DNA of 64,000 nucleotides, from positions 29,044,857-29,108,856 of the forward strand of contig NC_134901.1 of assembly GCF_041734735.1 (NCBI RefSeq), read 5' to 3'. Under the pieces are notes generated by a model. The model was not told the origin of the DNA and searched no databases. It was given only the letters and a program-made list of their open reading frames with translations. Source of the stretch: Babylonia areolata. Lineage: Eukaryota > Mollusca > Gastropoda > Neogastropoda > Buccinidae. The position numbers were made by a program, and so were the translations under genes. Below are positions 14,036-26,064 of this stretch, piece after piece. Each line of letters opens with the position of its first letter. The stretch's first letter is position 1.

Positions 14036-15172
14036 GACACACTGACAACCGAAACACCGGGTTATTACACAGACTCACTTTGTTTACACAAGTGAGTCAC
14101 AAACCACCAAAGTAAGTCAAATGCATTCCAATAAAATATAACAATACACAGCTTACCATGGAAACAAGAGATATACAATAAAAGAACAATACATCAAGTA
14201 ACATTCATTAACCTGTTTTGAAAAAAAAAAAACATAAAAAAACACTACAGTATGTGATCCACTTTGTGAGGGTGCGGCGAGCGGCAAAAAGGCAGAGAAA
14301 TGAGGGGTGACTCACGAGCTGAGATCAAACATGTTGGACAGCATGAAGCACTGCGTGGCGATGGGCGGGGCACCCACACCAGAGGAGGCACCAACGGTCC
14401 CAGCAGCAGCGGAAGGGAGTGGGGGGAAGGGAGGCGTGGCCGTGGGGGGTACCACAGCGGCAGGGTTGTTGTTGCTGGCCTGCGACAGGGCGTTGGCAGC
14501 ATACTGGGGAATCTTAAAGCCCGTCCCTGTCACAAACACCACCACATCATTCCCCTATCAACACCACTTCATCTACACACAAATGTCTTCTTTTTTTTTT
14601 TGAGGGGAGTGAGGGAGGGGGTGAAGGTGGACAGGAGGCAAAAGGGAAGGACAAAGGAGGGGCAAAATGATCATAGAAACAACACAACACATACTACATG
14701 CAAAATATCAGTATCAACTGTACATGCCAAATAACCAATCAATGTACATGCCAAATAACAAATCAAGTGGTCAACATTCTGTTAATGTAGTGACAACTTC
14801 TCCATTCTGTGTCAATGTCATCTTGGACAGCTGTCAAACCACCTTTTTCACAGCCCTGACATTACTATCCTAAAACTGTTAGGTTTTCTTCTTCTTTCTG
14901 TAAAACGCTTTTGCTATTCATTTTAACATATGACAAGACAAGTGAAAAGGGAAAGAAATGGTAATGACATGACGACAGAAAAACAATGGAAAACAAATTC
15001 ATCATACAAATGATAAAACAACCAATCAGCATAAAGCATTTCAGGTCATCTGAATATTAGGAAACTAAAATGTCCTCAGATTCAAGAGACTGAAAACAGA
15101 TATTTAACTGGTCTGAAAATATTACATACAATAATATTTGCCTCTATATCTACATCAATACTCATGCACATC

Positions 15173-15212
<40 letters not shown>

Positions 15213-18200
15213 ACATATGCACCTGTACATCTACACATACATTCAAATATCATGTTCAGTGGGACTCAAATCAAAGTAATATATTTTTCAACTTTTTCCA
15301 ACTAAAACCAAACCTAATGGAACACTTTTGCCCTGAATCTCTAACATTCCACATTATCTTCACAAGATTGCCCAAACGCATATGCATATGGAGAGTGTGG
15401 GGTGGGTGGAGGGAGGGTTAGGTTTATATTCATGTGTCTGTCAGACTGAATACAAGAAATGCACATTACCATACTAATGCATTATCATCAAACAAAACAA
15501 AACACTGAGGGCAACACATTAGCAGATGAACTAACTCTACACCCCTGCCAACATGACTACACAACTGACCTTCAGCCAGTTTGGCCATGAGCTGCAGACG
15601 CCCGGTGGCCCCCAGGCCAATTCCTGCTCTGTCCATTTCATCGGTGTCCAGGTTGGAGAATGGACCCCCCTCCCCTCCAGTGCGCTCTGTCACGTTGCCC
15701 ACCTTCATGGGGCGCCCCGCCAGCTCAAAGCCGTTCAGCTGCTCCATCGCTTTCTTGGCATCGTCCGGATTGCGGAACTGGTGAACACACACAAATCATT
15801 TGGGCTGTCACACCTGTGTGTGTTAGCAAGGGCTTGCACATATGTATGCATGTGATGACATTTTCTGGGGAAAGTGGGTAGGGGGAACAGGCAAGGTGCA
15901 GAGAAAGTGATACTGTGAAAGTATCTGTTGGTTTGCTAGGTGCCTGGATACTGTGAAAGTATCTGTTGGTTTGCTAGGTGCCTGGATACTGTGACCGTCT
16001 GTTGGTTTGCTAGGTGCCTGGATCCTGTGAATGTCTGTTGGTTTGCTAGGTGTCTGGATCCTGTGAATGTCTGTTGGTTTGCTAGGTGTCTGGATCCTGT
16101 GAATGTCTGTTGGTTTGCTAGGTGCAAAGTTAATGTGACTGTCAATTGATTTGCTAGGTGTGACTGTCTGTTGGTTTTCTAGGTGTCTGGATACTGTGAA
16201 TGTCTGCTGGTCTGCTAGGTGCAAGGTTAATGTGAATGTCAATTGGTTTGCTAGGTGTGACTGGATACTGTGAATGTCAACTGGTTTGCTAGTTGCGTGG
16301 ATACTGTGAATGTCAATTGGTTTGCTAGGTGTGTGGATACTGTGAAATGTCAATTGGTTTGCTAGGTGTGTGGATACTGTGAATGTCAATTGGTTTGCTA
16401 GGTGCCAGGATACTGTGAATGTCTGTTGGTTTGCTAAGTGCCTGGATACTGTGAATGTCAATTGGTTTGCTAGGTGCCTGGATACTGTGAATGTCTGTTG
16501 GTTTGCTAGGTGCGTGGATACTGTGAATGTCAATTGGTTTGCTAGGTGCCTGGATACTGTGAATGTCAATTGGTTTGCTAGGTGTGTGGATACTGTGAAT
16601 GTCAATTGGTTTGCTAGGTGCCAGGATACTGTGAATGTCTGTTGGTTTGCTAGGTGCGTGGATACTGTGAATGTCAATTGGTTTGCTAGGTGCCTGGATA
16701 CTGTGAATGTCAATTGGTTTGCTAGGTGTGTGGATACTGTGAATGTCAATTGGTTTGCTAGGTGCCTGGATACTGTGAATGTCAACTGGTTTGCTAGGTG
16801 TCTGGATACTGTGAATGTCAACTGGTTTGCTAGGTGCCAGGATACTGTGAATGTCTGTTGGTTTGCTAGGTGCGTGGATACTGTGAATGTCAATTGGTTT
16901 GCTAGGTGCCTGGATACTGTGAATGTCAATTGGTTTGCTAGGTGTGTGGATACTGTGAATGTCAATTGGTTTGCTAGGTGCCTGGATACTGTGAATGTCA
17001 ACTGGTTTGCTAGGTGTCTGGATACTGTGAATGTCAACTGGTTTGCTAGGTGCCAGGATACTGTGAATGTCTGTTGGTTTGCTAGGTGCCTGGATACTGT
17101 GAATGTCTGATGGGTTGCTAGGTGCCAGGATACTGTGAATGTCTGTTGGTTTTCTAGGTGCCTGGATACTGTGAATGTCTGTTGGTTTGCTAGGTGCCTG
17201 GATACTGTGAATGTCTGTTGGTTTGCTAGGTGCCAGGATACTGTGACTGTCTGTTGGTTTGCGAAGTGCCAGGATACTGTGAATGTGTGTATTGGTTTGC
17301 TAGGTGTCTGGATACTGTGAATGTCTGTTGGTTTGCTAGGTGCCAGGATACTGTGAATGTGTGTATTGGTTTGCTAGGTGCCAGGATGTCTGTGCAGCCA
17401 TCACAGGACGCTTACTATTCCCCTCACCACAAAGAAGAAAACTTACTGTCAGGAACCCGTATCCATGAGAGCGACCCGTTTCATGATCACGCATCAACTT
17501 CACGTCATCCACCTGCAACCCACAGATATGCTTTGTGACCACCTGCTGATCAATCCAGGGAAATGCATCAACACAGATGCAACACTATCAATCATTAATG
17601 CACGCTTTTTATCTTCACACACATACAGCCCTCTCTTTCAATGCTCTGTGACACAAAATAATGATGAAACCGTTACAACTTACAAACATGTGAGGATCAC
17701 TTCGAACCCTGGGGACAAATCTCAGGGCCGTTCTGAAACATGTCAGTGTCCTTGTCTGAAGTCACTTCAGAGAAATCAATTTCATATTGTACTGTTTTAT
17801 GCTTGCACAGATGCCATGGAATCTCATTCATGTGGGTGCATGCATCCTGCTCCCACCTTTTGTCATGCTGATGTGTACATTGGACTCAGCTGGGGCCTGA
17901 GATACTGCATGGGGTGATTAACCAGCTGGAGGATGCACAATTAATTTCTAGGATGATGTACTGTATAGTAACTTTTGTGTAAATCATTCCCATTTATATG
18001 TGTTAAGGAACATTAGAACAGTTCTTTACTTTTTGGTCAGGCCAACAAAAATGCACCACCTGGCATGAATGTATCTTAAGAACATATCATGCACAACTAT
18101 AGTCCTTTTTTATATTATAAATTCCACCTTACAAAAGAAATGTAGAATCATCCTCATTCTGTATTTAAAAAGAAAAAGAAAAGAATCAACTAAGTATTCT

Positions 18201-21200
18201 TTTCCTTTCCACCCAACCCCACTCAACCAAACCCAGGGTTTCCAACATGGACACTTCATGCTTTTTCAAAGAACCATGAAGTTTTACCCCTTCCACAGAA
18301 AATCACTTTCTATTGTTGTTACTAAGGTAGGTATAAAGAATGCCCTATTTCAAACCCTCACACAAACACTGACTTCCTTTTGCTTCTACTCTTGTCAGTA
18401 GCATGAGACAATGTGTATGACATCCTCCAGTCATCATGGCTACAGACCCAGGACCCATGCCTTACCAAAAGGCTCAAAGATTCCCTTCAACATGTCACCT
18501 CAAAGATTCCCTTCAACATGTCACCTCAAAGATTCCCTTCAACATGTCCCCTCAAAGATTCCCTTCAACATGTCATCTCAAAGATTCCCTTCAACATGTC
18601 ACCTCACAAAGATTCCCTTCAACATGTCACCTCAAAGATTCATTTCAACATGTCCAACCCTCAAAGATTCCCTTCAACATGTCCCTTCAAAGATTCCCTT
18701 CAACATGTCCCCACAAAGATTCCCTTCAACATGTCCCCACAAAGATTCCCTTCAACATGCCACCTCAAAAGATTCCCTTCAACATGTCCCCACACAGATT
18801 CCCTTCAACATGTCACCTCAAAGATTCCCTTCAACATACTACCTCAAAGATTCCCTTCAACATGTCACCTCAAAGATTCCCTTCAACATGTCCAACCCTC
18901 AAAGATTCCTTTCAACATGTCCCCTCAAAGATTCCTTTCAACATGTCCAACCCTCAAAGATTCCTTTCAACATGTCCAACCCTCAAAGATTCCCTTCAGC
19001 ATGTCACCTTAAAGATTCCCTTCAACATGTTCCCTCAAAGATTCCCTTCATCATATCCCCTCAAAGATTCATTTCAACATGTCCAACCCTCAAAGATTCC
19101 CTTCAACATGTCCCATCAAAGATTCCCTTCATCATATCCCCTCAAAGATTCATTTCAACATGTCCAACCCTCAAAGATTCCCTTCAACATGTCCCATCAA
19201 AGATTCCCTTCAACATGTCCCCTCACAAAGATTCCCTTCAACATGTCCCCTCAAAGATTCCCTTCAACATGTACCATCAAAGATTCCCTTCAACATGTCC
19301 CATAAAGATTCCCTTCAACATGTCACTTCACAAAGACTCCCTTTCCCTTTAACATGTCCCCTCAAAGATTCTCCCTTCTACATGTCCAATCCTCAAAGAT
19401 TCCCTTCAACATGTTCCCTCAAAGATTCCCTTCAACATGTTCCCTAATACAGTCATAGATTCCCTTCAACATGTCCCCTCAAAGACACTCCCTTCTATAT
19501 GTCCAACCCTCAAAGATTCCCTTCAACATGTCTGACACTCACCTTGCCAAAGGGCTCAAAGATGCCCTTCAGCATGTCCTCAGTGATGTTGTAGTGCAGA
19601 GACCCCACATAGAGCCTCATGGGCCCGCTCTGCACGGCCTTGCTGTTGGCGGCCATCATGCTGGAGGCCATAGCCATACGGTTCCTCTCTGACTGTGTGG
19701 CCTGCACCAGAATGGGAACCCCCAGCAGCTTCTGGCCAGACAGAGCCATGGCCAGGGGCACTGACTCTATGTCCTTGAACTCAATGTAGGCAATGCCCTT
19801 GGAGCGACGCGTCTTGCTGTCCGTGATCATCCGCACGTCTGTCACCTGGGACACAGTGAAGGGAGCAATGACAGATACAGTGACACATACACTGACACAT
19901 ACAATGACACATACAGCCGACACATACACTGACTATAGTGAAGGAGGCAGTGTGACACATACACTAACTATAGTGAAGGATGCAGTGTGACACATGCATT
20001 GACTATAGCGAAGAGGACAGTGTGACAACGGATTGACTTCTCAACTCGAATTCAGTTCTGGTTGTTAGATCTGATTTGACAAGGATATCCAATGGCTTGT
20101 TGTTCATGTCATATCCTTATCAGCATTTCATCATCAATTATAAAATTTCCACCAAAGATATACTGGTAACAGCAATCAAGATTCATACACAAGACCAGTG
20201 TGCAAGCACCATAGGTCAAAACTAGCTGTTGCTGACTGTGTCCAACATTGTGTGCAGTGTGAACACATTGCCTGTCTCACATGAAGAGAAAGACAGATTT
20301 GCTGAGTGCAAAATGAACATGAAAAGAAAGACAGATTTGCTGAGTGCAGAATGAAAACTCTGGCTGTTTTACATGAACATAAAGAAAGATTTGCTATGTG
20401 TGTCTTCACCCAGCTGTTCACTGTGTTTCACTGTGTGCAGTATCCAAACACCCTGGGAATTTGGTCCTGCAGTATCAACACACCCTAGGGATTTGGTCCT
20501 CCAGTATTCAAACACCCTAGGGACTTTGTCCTGTGGTAACCACACACCCTAGGAATTTTGTTCTGCAGTATTCAGACATCCTAGGGATTTTGTTCTAAAG
20601 AATTCAAACACCCTAGGGATTTGGTCCTGTAAGTATCATATCAATAATCACTCATCGCAACCAGCACCTGTTTTGTTCGGAGTTCCACAGGGTTCTGCCT
20701 TAGGTCCTTTACTCTTCATCATGTACACCAAACCTCTTCATACACTCATCCAATGTCACTTTGTTTCCAATCAATCTTTCGCAGATGACACACAGCTTTA
20801 CTGAACATGTCACCCTTCAGAAATAGTTCAAACCATATAGACTTTGCCGTCATGCATCACAGATGTCAGATCATGGATGACAGATCACAAACTCAAACTA
20901 AATAATAATAAGACAGAGGCACTTCTCATTCACTCAAAGCCTTCATTTTCGGACTTGCCTAAGCTTTCATTTATCTTGGTAGCGACCTAAGACATACCTT
21001 TCTCAGCATCTGCATGCAATTTAGGTTACATGCTTTCTGATGACACAACACTTGACACACACATCAACCACATTTGTAGGTCAGCATATGCAGCATTCCG
21101 ACAAATCAGTTCCATTCAGCAATATCTAACCACAGAAAACACTAAGACTTTGGTCTGTTCTTTTGTTCTATCTAGATTAGATTATGAAAATGCTCTTCTT

Positions 21201-24200
21201 GCTGGCTGCCCCAAACACTGTATTCACAAACTTCAAAAAGTTCAAAACTTTGCAGCACGACTCACTCTCAACGCTAAGAAACATCAACACATCACTCCCC
21301 TACTCACTTCCCTTCACTGGCTCCCCTTTCAAGCACGAATACAATACAAACTCTCAGTCCTTTGTCACAATTTCTTCAATGATTCTTGTCCTATCTTTCA
21401 GATCTACTTTCTGTCTATTCACCATCCAGACAACTCTGTTCTTCAAATGACAAGCACACACTGTCCATTCCAAAGATTTGTACTAAAACTTATGGTGAAC
21501 GTTCCTTTTCTTTTGTTGCGCCTGAACACTGCCCTCACACCTCCGCTACACCCCAACATCCGCATTCAAGACAGCACTCAAAACATATCTTTTCAAACTG
21601 TACTTTTCTCACTGAAATTCTCCCATCTGCATATGCTTGCTGTGATTTTTGTTGCTGAATGTGCTCTTTGTGTTCAATTGTATGCATCTGTTATGATTTT
21701 GGTGTGTTTTTCGTGATACCTGGTTCCCTGGTGTTTATTTTTGACACTGGTGAATGTGATGTGCTTTGTTTTGGTGTGATATGCACCTGTGTGATTTGAG
21801 ACTGTGATGCACCTGTGTCATTTCCATTTTATGTCATTTAGTCTTACATATGTATATCTTAGCCAATGTCATGTGAAACTGTTGACTTTGTACATATTTT
21901 ATGATACTTAGTCTTAAATTTGTATATTTTATTGTAAAGCGCGCTGAGCCCTATCTGAGATGGGGATACTGCGCTATATAAGCCTACATTTTATTATTAT
22001 TTTATTATTATTATTATCCATACACCTGAGGGATTTAGGATTGGGTCCTGCAGTATCCACACATTCTAGGAATTTGGTCCTGCAGTATCCACACATCCTA
22101 GGGATTTGGTCCTGCAGTGTCCACACACCTTATGCATTTTGTCCTGCACTTCTTGCACTTGAACAAAACTGTACTGCTAACTAACAAATACCATCCACTG
22201 AGCTGGACATAATTCTTAACAAATAAAAGTCATAAAAACTTCGGATGGAACCAACCTTTCCCACAGAAGAGAAGAATTCCTCCAGATCTCTGGCACGTAT
22301 TTTGGCAGCAAGCTGCATGCAGAACACAGTGCGGATATCTCTCTCCTCTGGCGTCAAACCAGGGGTGCCACCCAAATGGGACTGCTGCTCTTCACCACCC
22401 CTGTCACACACACAATCCACACACACACACAAAATGTTGGATTTTTTTTTTTTTTTTTTTGATGCCCCATCATCTGCACTGTTTCAGTGGCATTACTCCC
22501 ATGACGCTCATTTAGATTCCCCCATACACAGCCACACCCGGGTTTGTCCATCGCAGTTCCAGCGTCGGCAGTCCACAGGGAACCATCAATGTTAGGTTGC
22601 CAGGAGGCTACACACCAGAGGAGACCCTGCACTGCTGCTGAGTCACTTCGGTGGTGTTCAGTGGTGCCTGTTCTGTTTTAACGTACTTAGGACACCACCT
22701 ACTAAGCCCCCTACTAACGACAATAATGGCTTAGTCGCGGAGCCAGACTGAGTGAGCGTCCCTCCCAGAGTGGAGACCGCCACCACGTCCCTCAAACAAC
22801 AGCCCCCCATGAATCTGCTGACACCGACGACATTGACGGGACTCACCCCAAGCACGGAAGTGGAGGGGTATCGAAACTGAGGTCACCATGAGAGCAGGGC
22901 ATGAAAGGCCACAGACTTTGAGACTATTTTGTTTATATTGATGACGATGAAGGAGGAGGAGGATGACGATGATGATGACGATGTTGCTATGGAGGTTCAT
23001 TTTGGTTTGGGACTGCGTGACAAGGCTGTACTCTACGCTTCCTGTCATAATGATATCCTGGTGTTAACCAGGCCCGAGAGATACAGACACTTGCAGTGTT
23101 GGTCAGGTAATTAGAGCAACACACCCAAAGACGCATCCTTGAAGTGGATGACATTCGACTGTGTGGTCCCAGTCTCCCCATTTAAGCCCACAGCACACTC
23201 AACTCTGGATAAGAGCCGGCCACGGGCCGAAAAACCCACCTCCGCTGGGATTTGAACCCGCGTCCTCCCAGCCGTCAGTCCGTGACGCTAACCACTTTGC
23301 CACGGCGGCTGGTTAAAATGGATTTTCTCCCCCTCTTCTTCAACTCCAGCGTACCCACTATACACAGTACTGCTCTATGTGAGAACAAAACCAACACACC
23401 CTTAGTACAAATAACAAGCAGATTTACTCCTTTTTCTATTGCAGTAAAGAAATATATATATCTCTCTCCTTCTCTAAGGCTCCCCAAGGTATGTGACTGA
23501 AGGTTATACATTCAACAAAGTGGGTAGAAATGCAGTGAAATGTCAACCAACTTTTGCTGCTGTCACAAATTTTGTGTGTGTGCATTTCCATGGATTAGTC
23601 TGTTGCGGCAAGTGGGTAAGTATCATATCAAGTAGATGATAACAAACATCACTGGCAGATGACCATAACTTCTTTCAGTATAAAATTCTGTTTCCATTGT
23701 TCCAGAATGCAGATGTATCAAAAATTAAACATTAGAAACTAAACTGAATTTTTTTTAAACCACTGAACACTGGAAACAAATCTGAATGTTAGACAAAAAA
23801 TTTTTTTAAACACACACACACACACACACAAAATAACCAAACACTGGAACCAAAATTTATTTATATATATATATATAATATATATATATATAACACTGAA
23901 CACTGGAAGCTTATTCTTATTTCTTAAAGTCCAGCCGACCACACAGGCCCATATCAGGACTGTCAAATCATACAAATGCTCAACTGCGTCAACACAAAAC
24001 TGTCACATCTACACAAAAAAACCCACTAATACAAACCCACAAAACACAGTTCATGACACAGTATCCCAACCATTTAGCTCCTTATGGCAAATAAAACTAG
24101 GCCATGCCAAGGACGCCAGCCATTCTGCTTAATCTATCATCCCCACATTACAAAAAACCGTACAAAAGGAAAAAACAATACTTCAAAGCCAAACAAAAAA

Positions 24201-24893
24201 TACATAAAATAGGCCATATAGGCAAATGACACTGCAGTGTTTACATCTCACTACCTAATTGCCAGAGAAAAACAGCACAGATAGTACATCACAGACTGCG
24301 GGAAAGAGAATAAAGTGTCAAGGCTTGCTTGTAAAAAGAAAGGGGAATGGACTGGGAAGGCAGAAAAAGAAGACAACAGTGAAGAAAGAAAATAGGCAGA
24401 AACAAAGAGAGTGATAGAAAAGAGGAAATTTCTAGCACAAAATTTCCAGAAGGTGGGGATACTATCTATACTGAAAGACCCCCGGCACCCCCAATGGGGC
24501 CACTGGAAGCTAAACTGAATAAAATAGAAATAAGAAGAAAAAAACACACAAAAAACACAGAGGAATGAAATAATTTGAGACACTAAATTCAAACAAAGTC
24601 TTCCAGAATCGAGGACTCCAAAGAAGATACACCACTTCCTACCTCTGACTAGGAGGGCTGCCTCCTCTCTTGCCGCCATGCCTCTCTCTGGAACGACTAC
24701 GACGGAAAGGGAACCCACCCCTTCTTCCCCGACCTGCTGGGCTCCGATGCCCTTCCCTCTCATCTCTGCGGCCCCGCTCTCGTTCTCGGCTCCGACTGCG
24801 CCGTTTTTCACGTCGCTCGCCGCCACGATTCCGCTCTCGTTCTTTGCTCCGAGAACGCTTTTCACGTCCACTGTCGCGATGACTGTAAAAAAA

Positions 24894-24925
<32 letters not shown>

Positions 24926-26032
24926 AAAAAAAAGAGGTCATTGTTCACATCTTCACACTTTCCACTGTCACGATGACTAAAAAAAAAAGTTTCTGTTTAC
25001 ATTGATGACTAAAAAAAAGCGTTTCTGTTTACATCTTTACACTTTCAGAACATTTCTCTCCCTGTTTTCACCCACACACTTCTGTTATCAGTTTGATGAC
25101 ACTGCCAAATGAATATTTATCACAATGTTTCATCTGTCAATGTTAAAACAGTATATCAACAATTCTGCAGGATTATTGCTCTCCTCCAATCCTTTTTTTT
25201 TCCTTAATCTTTTTAAAAAATAGATTTCCTGACTTGGATCCAAAAATCTTTCTTCATAAATAAGGACAGAAAGGAAACATATACTTGAAGAATATATCTC
25301 AGTATTCTACTGGCCACATTATTCAATTGTTCAATGTTTCTTCATATCCATCTACTTCTTCAATGTGAGAATCTATTAACTTGATGTTATATCAGCAGTG
25401 GTGAAGCCCAGTTATCACCGCCCCTTTTGTTGTTTGTGTGGAGAGTTTTCAGTACAACCATACTGCCATTTCACCCTTTACATTCCCTGCCTTCCCACCA
25501 TTTAACCTTTTATATTCCCTCATAACTTCCATCCGCTTGTTTTACATTCCCTCCCTCAACTCATTCTACACCCCACCCCCCCAGCTACATGCCTGCTACA
25601 ACTTCCCTGAACCAACACTACATGAGACCACTGCAGTAAAAAGTAGGGTTGTTCACTAAAACAGTGAAAATTGATGGTAAATTGTTCGATTTAATCGGTC
25701 AAACAAAGCTTCATCTTCATGCTCCCGAAATGGCTGTTTAAAACACCTACTGCACCAAGTAAAATCAGAATAGTGTATTGGTATGAGAAACTTGTACCAG
25801 GTCCATAAGGGAAATAACCATGGTACAAGTTAACTTCTACCCGGATCAGAATGAGTTAACACCCATTCTGCCATCTAACCTTCAACATTCCCTCTCTTAA
25901 CATCCATAAGAATAATAATAATGGATACTTATATAGCACACTATCCAGAAATCTGCTCTAGGTGCTTTACAAAAACGCTTTTGATAACATAAAACATTAT
26001 ATCTATGTTTAATACACACACCAAAATGTGAC

Positions 26033-26064
<32 letters not shown>

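Noticed and set aside
15823-17037. A 404-codon open frame and similar long frames on the plus strand
   Set aside because: It is produced by a 36-bp minisatellite whose unit length is a multiple of three; it lies inside RBM39 intron 8 and encodes the same 12 residues over and over.
15905-17446. Derivation of the intron-8 36-bp unit from exon 8 or exon 9 borders
   Set aside because: Only short strings such as ACAGTA are shared; no alignment comparable with the E7, E11 or E12 cases.
18411-19352. Three overlapping long plus-strand frames of 200-313 codons
   Set aside because: They are antisense readings of the 26-bp array derived from exon 7; all three frames are open only because the unit lacks stops.
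24251-24941. A 206-codon minus-strand frame overlapping exon 5
   Set aside because: It reads E5 in the wrong frame and runs into a dispersed repeat; the RS-rich frame has the correct splice phases.
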